A stretch of DNA of 64,000 bases from Acidisarcina polymorpha. GTDB lineage: Bacteria > Acidobacteriota > Terriglobia > Terriglobales > Acidobacteriaceae. The notes below the pieces were generated by a model, which made no database searches, was not told where the DNA came from, and saw only the letters and a program-made list of their open reading frames with translations. Shown here in pieces: positions 18,617-27,554 of this stretch. Location: positions 124,001-188,000 of the forward strand of contig NZ_CP030843.1 of NCBI RefSeq assembly GCF_003330725.1. Reading direction: 5' to 3'. Within the stretch, counting starts at the first letter, position 1. Every line of letters starts with the position of its first letter. The position numbers were made by a program, and so were the translations under genes.

Positions 18617-18883
18617 CTATTTAACGGAGAGTTTCCCATAGAGTATGACTGCGATGAGCGTCGGAAGCAGAAATGCTAGCAAGAAGACTGGAAGCTCTTC
18701 ATGAAACGAATATCCGGCTCTGCATACTCCGACATAAAAGTTCACGCCGGCCGCTACAAGCCAGATCGGAATGAAGATCAGAGACGCAATCACCATCCCT
18801 CTTGACGACGCAGCTAAGCGACCGACGAATAAGCAGACCGCTAGCAGGGCCAAGCCGGACAAGAGAACTTTCAGTGTATGCAT
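18617..18883 (-). CDS. Small membrane protein, hypothetical
   Basis: An 88-residue protein with three predicted membrane helices (LKVLLSGLALLAVCLFVGRL, then MVIASLIFIPIWLVAAGVN, and LPVFLLAFLLPTLIAVILYG). I do not recognise a named family. Its stop codon (18617) sits three bases from the end of the preceding IS6 element (18614), so the element may have inserted right at its 3' end. Confidence 0.65.
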   Translation of the reverse strand: MHTLKVLLSGLALLAVCLFVGRLAASSRGMVIASLIFIPIWLVAAGVNFYVGVCRAGYSFHEELPVFLLAFLLPTLIAVILYGKLSVK

Positions 18884-18905
18884 GCAATTACCTTCCAGAA
18901 GGTGT

Positions 18906-19505
18906 TTAGCGTCGTTGCTGTCTTACCTGAGTCAGCGAAAGATTGGGCAGCGTCCATATGAACGTTAAAAGAGCAATAAAGCAAAGGATTAGTTTAGGAA
19001 AGAAGGGCGCCAACACGGCGCTACTGAAGTACAAACATATGCTGACAACGTGATTTCGTAGCCCTCTCCGGTCTTCGTCAGTGACCTCGTCCCGACCGCT
19101 CAATATCCCGTGCAATGCGAGACGAACCCACATGAAAGATAACGCGACGATGAGCAGTGAGGTAGCATAAAACGAGACAGCAAAACCGGACAGTTGCTTT
19201 TCCACGACGTAAGCGGTGCTGAGCGGTAGCAGCGATAAACAGAAAAGGAATCCAAGGTTGGCAATCTGCAGCGAGTGGTCAGCGCGCTCGGTACGTCGGA
19301 TGATGTGCTGGTGATTCAACCAGTAAATACCGGTGAAGCCAAATGACATCAGGTACACAGACAGACCAGGTGTGAGAGTCCGTAGGCCTTCGAAACCCTC
19401 GGCATGGGGGACCTTGATCTCCAGCACCATGACGGTGATGATGACTGCAATCACACCATCCGAAAATGCTTCCAACCGCGCTGGTGTTGGTGTTTTCTCC
19501 GACAT
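18906..19505 (-). CDS. TMEM175/DUF1211-family membrane protein
   Basis: A 199-residue integral membrane protein starting MSEKTPTPARLEAFSDGVIA. The R-x3-FSDG-hA motif in helix 1 is the hallmark of the TMEM175 potassium-channel family (DUF1211). A second half contains YWLNHQHIIRRTERAD and further helices. Start chosen at ATG 19505, which puts the motif near residue 11 as in relatives. Transport of K+ is inferred from the family. Confidence 0.87.
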   Translation of the reverse strand: MSEKTPTPARLEAFSDGVIAVIITVMVLEIKVPHAEGFEGLRTLTPGLSVYLMSFGFTGIYWLNHQHIIRRTERADHSLQIANLGFLFCLSLLPLSTAYVVEKQLSGFAVSFYATSLLIVALSFMWVRLALHGILSGRDEVTDEDRRGLRNHVVSICLYFSSAVLAPFFPKLILCFIALLTFIWTLPNLSLTQVRQQRR

Positions 19506-19619
19506 AGTGTTCCGCTTCAGGCCGGCATCCGGCAGAACGATGTTCGTCAGCTCCTGACCCTGCATGAACTCTTATTAGTAGAGCGGTTTCCGAATCGCTC
19601 TACTGAGCAGCGAAGTAGA

Positions 19620-20384
19620 TCAACTCTTGCCTTGAGCCGTGCGAGAAGCGCGGTAGTAAACGCCACAGACGCCAAAGACGAGGCTGTTTTGGCCCGTAAG
19701 CATCACCGTCTCGCCCGGAACGGCAGCACAACATTCAGCCGATTTGTCATACACGGATGCATCAGGGTGCTGTATTTCGATTTGCTGTACAGTCGTTGAA
19801 TTGATGCCCAGTTGGTGGAAGTCTACCGATCCGGCACTTCCGCTGTTGTCAGCAGCAAAATCTTTCCTTTGCACCGTGCTCGTCGTGCTTCCCGAATTGC
19901 TGATCGTCTTGCCATTCCACGCGAAAGAGTCTGCGCGGTATTTCAAGGTGGTGCCAACGAGAGCGTTGGCCTGCTTTTGATCCCAGCAACTCACATTCTG
20001 CGTCGGCAAGACTTTGCCGATTGTCCATTTCCCCCAGAGTTGACGTGGGATTGGTGAGCTCGTCTTTGGAGAGCCTGCGTTTGTTTGAGAACCGTTCTGG
20101 GCGATCTGTTGCTGAAGCTCATCGACCCGAGCTGTCGTCGCTTGCGCCAGGCAGCTCACATCCTTGTTGCATTTCGCGTCACGTTCCTTGATCCAACCCC
20201 GTTCTTGATCCCGCAACGCACTCACTGCTGAGGAGTCATTGCGTAGTTGAGCCACCCGCTCCTGATAGATTTGGTTAAGTCGGGCATCCGCCTGGCCCAA
20301 TCGACTTGCGTCCTGAGCTGTGAGACCGACAGCAGTCCACAAAAGCATGACTGAGACGGCTTTGCAGTTTCTAAAAGCGAACAT
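19620..20384 (-). CDS. Secreted protein with LprI-like N-terminal domain
   Basis: A 254-residue protein with a signal peptide ending near GLTAQD, starting at ATG 20384 with GGAGG six bases upstream. The first domain (ADARLNQIYQERVAQL, DQERGWIKERDAKC, CLAQATTARVDELQQQI) has the lysozyme-inhibitor LprI-like (DUF1311) pattern with paired cysteines. A C-terminal beta-rich domain of unknown family begins LWGKWTIGKVLPTQN, with Cys residues near KSAECCAAVPG. Probably periplasmic. Inhibition of lysozyme is a family inference only. Confidence 0.72.
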   Translation of the reverse strand: MFAFRNCKAVSVMLLWTAVGLTAQDASRLGQADARLNQIYQERVAQLRNDSSAVSALRDQERGWIKERDAKCNKDVSCLAQATTARVDELQQQIAQNGSQTNAGSPKTSSPIPRQLWGKWTIGKVLPTQNVSCWDQKQANALVGTTLKYRADSFAWNGKTISNSGSTTSTVQRKDFAADNSGSAGSVDFHQLGINSTTVQQIEIQHPDASVYDKSAECCAAVPGETVMLTGQNSLVFGVCGVYYRASRTAQGKS

Positions 20385-20450
20385 GATCTGCCTCCAGGTT
20401 CTTGGCCATGTGATTAGCCACCTATTGCGTCTTGCCACTGCCAATATCTC

Positions 20451-20972
20451 CTACTTGCAAAAACATTTCGCCTGCCATGCACATTGGGCAGGGCGGTCGC
20501 TCAACTTGGCGAAGTCCGATCCTTGTTTGCAGGTGGCCTGTTTCCCACCGTCGCAACTGACACTGCATCCAGAACAGCCATCGGTCGGGCCAACCCGGCA
20601 AGAGGTTGGGCCCGAAGATGCTGGCGGAGGCGCAGAGTTCTGACTCACATGACTGGTTCCCAGAATGACGCCGACGCCCTCCGCGAATCGCCGACCGGGA
20701 TTTTGCCGGCACCATTCCTGCACATTCCGCGCACTATCGCTGAGTGCAGCTGCTGGCAGATCGACTCCAGCATTAGGGTTTGTCGCGCTGGCATAGCCAG
20801 CGATGTAGGCAAAAAAGACGTCTTGCTTCGCTGTGTCGCTCTTGGTTCCCGTATAGTCAGAGCAATTGGCTCCTGCGACCGGTGAGACTCCCGATTGTGC
20901 GTGGGCGCCGCTTTCGATCCCACTGAAAACAAGCAGGCAGTACGCAAGAAGTCCTGTCGTGTAACGAATCAT
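20451..20972 (-). CDS. Exported Cys-rich hypothetical protein
   Basis: A 173-residue protein with a signal peptide (MIRYTTGLLAYCLLVFSG...HAQ) and AGGAGG before ATG 20972. The central part (CSDYTG, DVFFAYIAGYASA, ARNVQEWCRQNPGRRFAEGV) is like small HdeA/Rap1a-type periplasmic helical domains with two Cys. The tail is Pro/Ser-rich, then Cys-rich (CRVGPTDGCSGCSVSCDGGK). I cannot assign a function. It may be co-transcribed with the LssY-like gene upstream and the LprI-like gene downstream. Confidence 0.65.
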   Translation of the reverse strand: MIRYTTGLLAYCLLVFSGIESGAHAQSGVSPVAGANCSDYTGTKSDTAKQDVFFAYIAGYASATNPNAGVDLPAAALSDSARNVQEWCRQNPGRRFAEGVGVILGTSHVSQNSAPPPASSGPTSCRVGPTDGCSGCSVSCDGGKQATCKQGSDFAKLSDRPAQCAWQAKCFCK

Positions 20973-21014
20973 CACATCCTCCTTTATGTCCAACAGAATT
21001 TTCACAAGCAACTT

Positions 21015-23408
21015 TCAAAACGAAACTCCAAAGCCAGCAGAAAAGCGCTGTTGTCGAAGTGGTCCCGCACTTTGGTATGTACCCGGTGCAACTGTAAGGA
21101 CGCCAGGACCAAGAATAGTTTCGAGATCGGGCAGCGATTTCTTCCACCAGTTGGGCTGCGGCGAGAGCGTCTCCTTGAAGTCACTGCAGATAAACCATCG
21201 CGGCGTGACTTGATACTTGAAACCGGCTCCGTACTGAAGGCCGGACTGGAAGATTCCACCGCCCTCGAGCGGTGGCTTTGAACCGAAGTTGTAGGCGTCG
21301 ACGATGATTCCTACATCCTTCACCGTAAACTTCAAGATGGCATTCTTAGAAGGCTTGGAATCCGAGAGGCGAATCAACTGAAAGTCCGGCCCGATAGACA
21401 CGTATGGGCGGAAGCGCTTTCCGTTCGGAGTTGGATGAATTAGCACGTTGTAGGTGAACTGACGCACCTGGCCGTCAAAATAAACTACGCTAGCGCCGTT
21501 GAAGAGCGGATTGCCGGTAACCACTTCGGTGATGGTTAATGGAGCCTGGTTGTAGCTGTAGCCAAACTCGTTGGAGATGTATTTCCAGGAGTCCAGAGTC
21601 GAATTCACCGAGATGTTCCAGCCGGTGTGAAGCTGGTTGATATTCGCCGAGTTGAAAGGACCACCGTAGGGAGGCGGTTCGTCCAAGTTATACACAAGGT
21701 TCTGAGTCGAGAAAGCGGAGTTGCCGAACCGAGAGTAGCCACCGCTGACGCTGAAATTAAGCCGGGTCTTATAGGTTCGCTCAACACCGGGGAGGTGATA
21801 GGAGGGAGTCGAAAAGCCAGCGTCTTTGAGGCCGCCTTTTGACGAGCTTGCCCCAGGTCTCGATACGACCTCATATTCTTCCCCCGCTATATTAAGAACC
21901 TTAGGCTGCAGCGGGTCGGTCGGTCCCTCGGGTTTCTTACGCAAATTAATCAGCATCTTCGTTCCGGCGTAGCCCTGGTAAACGATGTTGCCGCGCAGGA
22001 AATCATCCCTCATATAGAGGATGAAATCCCGGCCAACGCGTTCGGTCAAGGGGGCCTTGGTTTGCACCATGGGTGCAGCTGCCGCTGGTGTGTCGGCGCG
22101 GACAGGGGAGCTGCAGCTGTTCATGCGCACAATCGCGATCCGGCCGTCGGTCGTGAGCTTATCCCCGGTTGCGTTCTTTGCGTCGAGTGGAACCCATGGT
22201 CGGTCCAGATAGCTGACCCCATCAACGCATCCGGTTAGCAGTAGGTCATCGATGACCTTACTTCTTTCCTGGTCGATGTTTTCGTCAATCAGATGAATCA
22301 GCCGCTTGTTTTTCTTGTCTATGCCTATACCGGAGTCGTGCGTCGCGGTGGAGGAGAAGAGGGGCTCACCGTCAAAGGTTCCTGTCTGCGCATAGATCCG
22401 CAGATGGTCGCGTTTAAAAAACGTGTCGAGAGACTTCGAAAAAGTCGCCGCGGGCTGTTTGCCGTCCAAAAGTAGCGTCGAGACAGGGCCCTCTTTGTAG
22501 CCTTGGTCTTCTATGACTGACCGCATGACGCCAAAACTGGACTGTGCATTGAGAGAGTCAGAGGCGCTCCATCCTGCGGCGGCGAATGCACGCTCGATTG
22601 CATCCTGCTGACCGATATAAAGCAGAGAGACAAGATCCGACTCGAAAACGGGCGAAACGGTCGTCGTACGAAAAGGCAGCGGACGAACTATGCCCGTAAG
22701 TTCGGTCACCTGCGATGGGTTTGACAGAGCGGGTGACGGATTGGGAAAAACCGTTGAAACGTTCAGCGGAGCATGCAAGGTGAGGTGGAGTTCCGTGCCG
22801 GCCGGGAGAATGATTTCGGACTCCGGAATGCGGAAGGCGCTGACGCTGGCGGATGCAGCAAAGAGCTGCGACATCGGGTCGAAGCTGGCGGCGGAGATAG
22901 CGAAGCCGCTAATGATCTTAGAGGCGGTCGCCGTCGCACGAATGCCATGAATTTTGCCTTGCAGATCGACGGTCTCTCGTGAATTGTTCAGCTCCGAGAC
23001 GAGCGCATTGATTGTCTGCGGTTGGCCGCCCGGGACGGTGATGGTCTCCCACTTGAGATCGAGGGATGCAGTCTCCGATCCGAACCCGACTCCCACCCGA
23101 CCCACTGCCGCCAACGTTCCATGTAGGTCGGATTCCAGAGGAAGGACAATCTTTCCGTCGATTTCGACTGGAGAAATCAGGATCGCCGAGACGGGAGTTC
23201 CGGGCTTACTGCCAAATGAGGAGATGTTCTGGGTGAGCCGAATCTGGAGCACAGTCCTTGGCGGTACTAAGTAGCCTCCAGCCGCGGCAGCGTCTACATT
23301 GGCGGGGGCGCTAACCGGACTCTGCGAGTGAGCGAAGCCCACCGTGCAAGCCCAGAGAATCAGGAAGGTAAAGGTATGTAGAAAGTGCTTCGAGGACAAC
23401 ATAGCCAA
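21015..23408 (-). CDS. LssY_C-domain protein with C-terminal beta-barrel
   Basis: A 797-residue exported protein. After the signal peptide (ending AHSQS) is a TrbI/VirB10-like beta region (VPPRTVLQIRLTQNISSFGS, LPAGTELHLTLHAPL). Residues about 255-420 match the LssY C-terminal domain (SDLVSLLYIGQQDAIERAF, GWSASDSLNAQ, HLRIYAQTGTFDGEPLF). The last about 270 residues show alternating beta strands, conserved aromatics and a C-terminal Phe (FSAGFGVSF), typical of an outer-membrane barrel. Function is unknown. The fusion suggests an envelope-anchored form of LssY_C. Confidence 0.72.
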   Translation of the reverse strand: MAMLSSKHFLHTFTFLILWACTVGFAHSQSPVSAPANVDAAAAGGYLVPPRTVLQIRLTQNISSFGSKPGTPVSAILISPVEIDGKIVLPLESDLHGTLAAVGRVGVGFGSETASLDLKWETITVPGGQPQTINALVSELNNSRETVDLQGKIHGIRATATASKIISGFAISAASFDPMSQLFAASASVSAFRIPESEIILPAGTELHLTLHAPLNVSTVFPNPSPALSNPSQVTELTGIVRPLPFRTTTVSPVFESDLVSLLYIGQQDAIERAFAAAGWSASDSLNAQSSFGVMRSVIEDQGYKEGPVSTLLLDGKQPAATFSKSLDTFFKRDHLRIYAQTGTFDGEPLFSSTATHDSGIGIDKKNKRLIHLIDENIDQERSKVIDDLLLTGCVDGVSYLDRPWVPLDAKNATGDKLTTDGRIAIVRMNSCSSPVRADTPAAAAPMVQTKAPLTERVGRDFILYMRDDFLRGNIVYQGYAGTKMLINLRKKPEGPTDPLQPKVLNIAGEEYEVVSRPGASSSKGGLKDAGFSTPSYHLPGVERTYKTRLNFSVSGGYSRFGNSAFSTQNLVYNLDEPPPYGGPFNSANINQLHTGWNISVNSTLDSWKYISNEFGYSYNQAPLTITEVVTGNPLFNGASVVYFDGQVRQFTYNVLIHPTPNGKRFRPYVSIGPDFQLIRLSDSKPSKNAILKFTVKDVGIIVDAYNFGSKPPLEGGGIFQSGLQYGAGFKYQVTPRWFICSDFKETLSPQPNWWKKSLPDLETILGPGVLTVAPGTYQSAGPLRQQRFSAGFGVSF

Positions 23409-23518
23409 ATCCTTGTCTCACATTGGGAACTAAGTCGATTCGTAGAGGTATTCGTGTCGTGCGGTGAGAAAGGATAGTGCACCGCTGATCTCGCGGAGAT
23501 CAGCGGGAAAGTCGTGGT

Positions 23519-24289
23519 TCATCTGGTCGTATAGCCACCATTTGCAAAAATGGTCTGGCCTGTGATCCACCAGCCGTCCGTAGCTAGAAAAGTGACGACC
23601 GGCGCGATATCGGCAAGGTCTGTCAGGCCAGTCTTCGTGTATTTGCTCAACGCCGCGGCGTTTTGATTGTAGGCAGCTGACTCCTTCGTCTCTTGACCGT
23701 AGAAGAATGGAGTCTCCATGGGCCCAGGTCCAATCGAGTTTACAGAAATGCCTCGTACTCCAAATTCTTTCGAAGCGGCGCGGGTGAAGTGCTCGATCGG
23801 TGCCTTGCTACCTGGATAAATCGCGTAGGAGTCCGTGTACGCAGCGAGCAACGAGGTCACGATGGTGATGATCTTTCCTCGTTCATTCAATTTCTTGCCA
23901 GCAGCTTGCATAAAGAAAAACGCGATTTTTGAATTAATCGCAAAGATATTGTCATAGTCTTTTTCTGTGCAATCCTCAATCGGCTTCTTGATCACCATTC
24001 CAGTCGTGTTTACGGCGACGTCAATTCCACCGAAGCGATTTATCGTTTCATCAAAAACGCGGGCAATCTCGCCAGACTTGGTGAGATCGGCTCGAATCGA
24101 AAAAGCTTCACTACCAGAATCTTCGATATAGGCGATGGTCTCGTCAGCCGCTGTTTGAGTGGCTGCGCTGTTGTAGTGAACCGCTACCTTTGCCCCTAAA
24201 TCCGCCAGCTCCCTGCTCACGAGACCGCCAAGATTTTTAGCTCCTCCGGCGACGAGGGCGACTTTGCCATTCAATTTCTGATTAGCCAT
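23519..24289 (-). CDS. SDR-family oxidoreductase
   Basis: A 256-residue classical short-chain dehydrogenase. The Rossmann glycine motif is GGAKNLGG (residues about 15-22), NTTG stands for NNAG, and the catalytic motif is YPGSK; PGPMETPF follows. AGGAG lies eight bases before ATG 24289. It is divergent from an AraC regulator across a 237-base gap, an arrangement usual for a regulator and its target. The substrate is unknown. Confidence 0.9.
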   Translation of the reverse strand: MANQKLNGKVALVAGGAKNLGGLVSRELADLGAKVAVHYNSAATQTAADETIAYIEDSGSEAFSIRADLTKSGEIARVFDETINRFGGIDVAVNTTGMVIKKPIEDCTEKDYDNIFAINSKIAFFFMQAAGKKLNERGKIITIVTSLLAAYTDSYAIYPGSKAPIEHFTRAASKEFGVRGISVNSIGPGPMETPFFYGQETKESAAYNQNAAALSKYTKTGLTDLADIAPVVTFLATDGWWITGQTIFANGGYTTR

Positions 24290-24526
24290 TCGTCGAAGCT
24301 CCTTATATATGGTGATTACGTAAGTATCTGTCTCTGCAGTTTCCAAGCAGTGCACTATGAAATACGTCTGGCTGGGACGCTGAGCGATGCTCACCACTCA
24401 CTTTCGCGCGTCAACAGATTTTCGGACAAATCAGGGCTCGCTGTCTTTCAGAATCTCCACGGCACCTTTCAAAATCTCCGCTAGAATTATGGGGATAAGA
24501 GATCACCCGAAAGGTGTCATTCACTC

Positions 24527-25459
24527 ATGCTTTTCGATCCCCACTCTTCTACATGGACAGACGTGTCGGTCGGCGAGCGGAGACCTCTCTCGCAGTCTCA
24601 CTGGCCTGGAGGCAAGTTCTCATGGACAGTCGAGAACATCTCTCAACAGACCATTTGGTCGATCAAAAGAGAAAAACACACGGTCATCGTGCATCTAGGT
24701 GGCCCGATTCGTAGGATCGAGACCGAGCTGAATGGGAAAGGCTTGTCACCTGGTTTGCCACTTGCTGGCGACATCTGGATCATTCCCGCCGGCCACAGCT
24801 ATCAAAGTGAAGCATTGGGGGGGACCATCCGGTACGCGGAGCTTGAGTTCGACCAAACAATCTTGTCAGCGTTGACGGAACGAAACGTCGATGTTCGGCC
24901 GATAACATATCAGATTGGCCACAGTGACTCATTTCTTCATCGTTCAGCAGTGCGATTGGCACAGCTGACGCAGCATGTCGACGATCTGTCCGCCTTGACA
25001 TCTGCGAGCCTTGGTCATACGCTGTTGCTTCACTTCTTCACTACATATCCGGGAAAATACAATATGGTTCGGCGGCTGACCCCCCGCAATCAATTCAATG
25101 CTCATCAAAGAAAACTTCTCAAAGAATTCATTGCGGATCACCTGCAGGGATCCATCATGCTCACCGAGCTGGCCAGCGTAGTACAAATGACATCGCACGA
25201 GCTGCTCGAAGCCTTCCGCCACGCATTTGGCACGACTCCAGCCCAATACATTATTGAGCAGCGTCTCCGACGTGCACGTGCGGCATTGTTAGCAGGCAAC
25301 AAGACTATTGCGACTGTTGCGTCAGAATCAGGCTTTGCGAGTCATGCGCATCTCACCAGTACGTTTTCCGCAAGGTTCGGAATGACCCCTTCTCAATTCC
25401 GAGCGTCGAAATTTACGGGAAAGGTTCTTCGCACATCTCGTCTTCAATCGCAGACGTAG
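24527..25459 (+). CDS. AraC-family transcriptional regulator
   Basis: A 310-residue regulator. The N-terminal cupin-like sensory part (GDIWIIPAGHSYQSEALGG) precedes a C-terminal double HTH (LTELASVVQMTSHELLEAFR, TPAQYIIEQRLRRARAALL, IATVASESGFASHAHLTSTF, FGMTPSQFRAS). It is divergent from the SDR gene and probably controls it. The gap 24290-24526 must hold both promoters. Confidence 0.92.
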   Translation: MLFDPHSSTWTDVSVGERRPLSQSHWPGGKFSWTVENISQQTIWSIKREKHTVIVHLGGPIRRIETELNGKGLSPGLPLAGDIWIIPAGHSYQSEALGGTIRYAELEFDQTILSALTERNVDVRPITYQIGHSDSFLHRSAVRLAQLTQHVDDLSALTSASLGHTLLLHFFTTYPGKYNMVRRLTPRNQFNAHQRKLLKEFIADHLQGSIMLTELASVVQMTSHELLEAFRHAFGTTPAQYIIEQRLRRARAALLAGNKTIATVASESGFASHAHLTSTFSARFGMTPSQFRASKFTGKVLRTSRLQSQT

Positions 25460-25644
25460 GCTCCAGAAGATGTATATTCTGGCGGTAGTGCAGAAAGTGT
25501 CGAATGTTCGTAGCTTCAGCAAGGAAGCGTTTCGCAGCCGGTTAGCGCTCTTAGAGTGAAAGGTAACCATTGGCGATGCTGGCTGGCCCATCGTAATTCC
25601 GCATCTTGTCATCAGGTGCAACGGAAATTGCACACATGGTGTGC

Positions 25645-26013
25645 TCAGCGCTTTTGGGGATCGGAATCGAGCCGCTTCGAAACCAAGAATACTTGGACCC
25701 CAGTCATTGAACACTCCTCCATGGAGGCATCATGCAACACGATTGCTTGAATAGTATCACCAGAGCGGCTCACAAATGTGACCAGGTAGACTTGGTGCCA
25801 GAGATCGGTATTCAACCTTTCAGATGCCAGTCTGGTGGTCCTAGTCTTTGACGAAACGATCACTTCCGGTTTCAAAATTCCATCGTTCTTCAACAAGGTT
25901 TGAGCCATACTCGTGGGCCAACCCCCACCACAATTTGGGCCGTGGCTTTTTCCAGACTGTGAAGCAGCATTGATGCTGGAAGCCAGAAGGAGTAAAGAAA
26001 GAAGCCTCGTCAT
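25645..26013 (-). CDS. Exported hypothetical protein
   Basis: A 122-residue protein with a signal peptide (MTRLLSLLLLASSINAASQ). The mature part has CGGGWPTSMAQTLLKN and WHQVYLVTFVSRSGDTIQAI, with one Cys at each end (CGGG, EECSM), perhaps a disulfide. No family recognised. Confidence 0.6.
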   Translation of the reverse strand: MTRLLSLLLLASSINAASQSGKSHGPNCGGGWPTSMAQTLLKNDGILKPEVIVSSKTRTTRLASERLNTDLWHQVYLVTFVSRSGDTIQAIVLHDASMEECSMTGVQVFLVSKRLDSDPQKR

Positions 26014-26362
26014 ATGGTGCCCTTCATGCTCGTTAACGGTCCGATCCCTCACCTAGTATCTAACGAACCGACATCAGACGTAATGATGCCGCTAGTATTG
26101 CATGCACACTGTAGAGATCCAGGCGCTTCTTTTCTATACTTACTGAAACGACCGTTTCAGCCGGTATTTCATTGTTCCGGTGATCCGAAGCTCAACATTG
26201 CTGATAACCATGGCGGGAATACGGGACGCGTCCGGAAGTCTCGTCAGCCAAAGAGATGCTCTTCTCGGAACGCCTTCAGTCCAGGAGAAGATGTTGCTTG
26301 CTGTCGTAGGATAAAGCGATAAAGCCGTGGGGAAGATAGAACCAGCGGTTTGGCAAAAACCC

Positions 26363-26443
26363 CATTGTGTGGTGCTTGACGGTCTGCGTGGTGTCGCCGC
26401 GCTCTGGGTTGTCATATTTCACTTTTCAGAGATGGTTATCTGA
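26363..26443 (+). pseudogene. Acyltransferase-3 N-terminal fragment
   Basis: The 26-codon frame reads VVLDGLRGVAALWVVIFHFS and then stops. LDGLRGxAAxxVxxFH is the first-helix signature of acyltransferase family 3 (OatA/NodX type), which normally has 350 or more residues. Only the first helix remains; the XRE-like remnant follows directly. Confidence 0.75.
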
Positions 26444-26445
26444 AA

Positions 26446-26953
26446 GTAACGTTGGCAGCTCCGGCCACCCTTTCGGACGCTACTTTCGAGATCGGCTGGC
26501 TAAGCTCGATCCTGCGTCACTTGGATTCAAATCTTCGCGCCGCAGGACGCCCGGCTTGCGACGTGAAGAGGTTGCCCAACGAGCCAACATCAGCTCGGCA
26601 TGGTACATGTGCCTGGAGCAAGGACGGGGCGGAGCACCATCGGCTGAAGTACTCGACAATCTTGCGAAGGCGCTGCTGTTGAGCTGTTGACTGACGCGGA
26701 GCGCGAACATCTGTTTCTTATCGAGCTCGGCAGAGCGCCGGAAAGCCATTACAAGCAGCCCGACGGCATCGAACCAAGACTCCAACGTGTATTGGATAAA
26801 CTCAGCCCCTCTCCGGCATTCATAAAGATCGCGACCTGGGATGTCGTCGCGTGGAACAAAGCAGCAATGGTCATCTGGCCAAATGGCCTGCCCCCGAAAG
26901 CACGTGTTCGCGAACGATTCCGACCCGGAACCTCACTCCAGAAAGGCATCTCA
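26446..26953 (+). pseudogene. XRE/MmyB-type regulator, frameshifted and truncated
   Basis: FGRYFRDRLAKLDPASLGF, RRRTPGLRREEVAQRANISS and YMCLEQGRGGAPSAEVLDNL form the HTH of MmyB-like regulators. The frame stops at 26687-26689. A one-base overlap into the next frame gives LTDAEREHLFLIELGRAP, then PRLQRVLDKLSPSPAFIKI and WDVVAWNKAAMV. The ligand-binding domain is cut off after about residue 160 and runs into the next gene. The divergent target that such regulators usually control is not visible. Confidence 0.78.
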
Positions 26954-27367
26954 ATGACTCTCTCTACTACGTTCGACGAGACCGCGATCAAGAAGACAAT
27001 TGCCCGATACTTCGACGCGCTAAATCATAGCGATGTCGACGCAGCACTCACGCTTTATACAGACGATCCAGTGATGTTGCCGTTCCTTCAGCCCACCGTC
27101 GTCAGGAGGGAGGCCGTCCGACAAAATTATGAGGGCACCTTCCAGCACATCCAATTTGGATGGAAACGAGGATCCAGGAGTTGGTGGAGATGTCTCCAGA
27201 GTGGGCCTACGTACGGAGTCCGCTGGACTGTTCACACCGGCCACCACTCGAAAGGGCTCTTCGGCCACGTTTCACGGTTTCACGAACTTTCCTCCTTCCA
27301 AAACGAGCAAGGAGAATGGCGCATCGCGAGATATAGCTTTTCCCCCACTGCCGAGTTGCCCGCGTAA
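26954..27367 (+). pseudogene. SnoaL-like protein, multiply frameshifted
   Basis: ATG 26954, preceded by AAAGG, opens MTLSTTFDETAIKKTIARYF and LYTDDPVMLPFLQPTVVRRE, a SnoaL/NTF2-fold start. From about 27150 the sense is split over three frames: IQELVEMSPEWAYVR, TESAGLFTPATTRKGSSATF and FQNEQGEWRIARYSFSP. One frame stays open across all of it by chance. Small indels near 27155, 27215 and 27285 are needed to restore the protein. Confidence 0.65.
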
Positions 27368-27389
27368 TGAGTGCGTTGGTAGTAACGTT

Positions 27390-27539
27390 TTCCCGGGTAG
27401 ACAGGCCCCTCGGCATACTCGTGCAGATCGGTGCGCAGATGCCGCACCAGGCCACATCGACCTGAAGCTGACCTGGAGGCGGATTGGGCATGTCCTGAAT
27501 CCGACCATCAAGCCTGCCGTGCAACACTGCTGCTTTCAA
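27390..27539 (-). pseudogene. Zinc alcohol dehydrogenase N-terminal fragment
   Basis: MKAAVLHGRLDGRIQDMPNP, then QLQVDVAWCGICA is the N-terminus of a medium-chain Zn-dependent dehydrogenase (butanediol/threonine type, GICGTDLHEY). Directly after GIC the frame shifts. The rest (YAEGPVYPGK-like) is only partly legible and the gene ends beside the SnoaL remnant, having lost about 300 residues. Confidence 0.65.
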
Positions 27540-27554
27540 CGCTGACCTGCCGCG

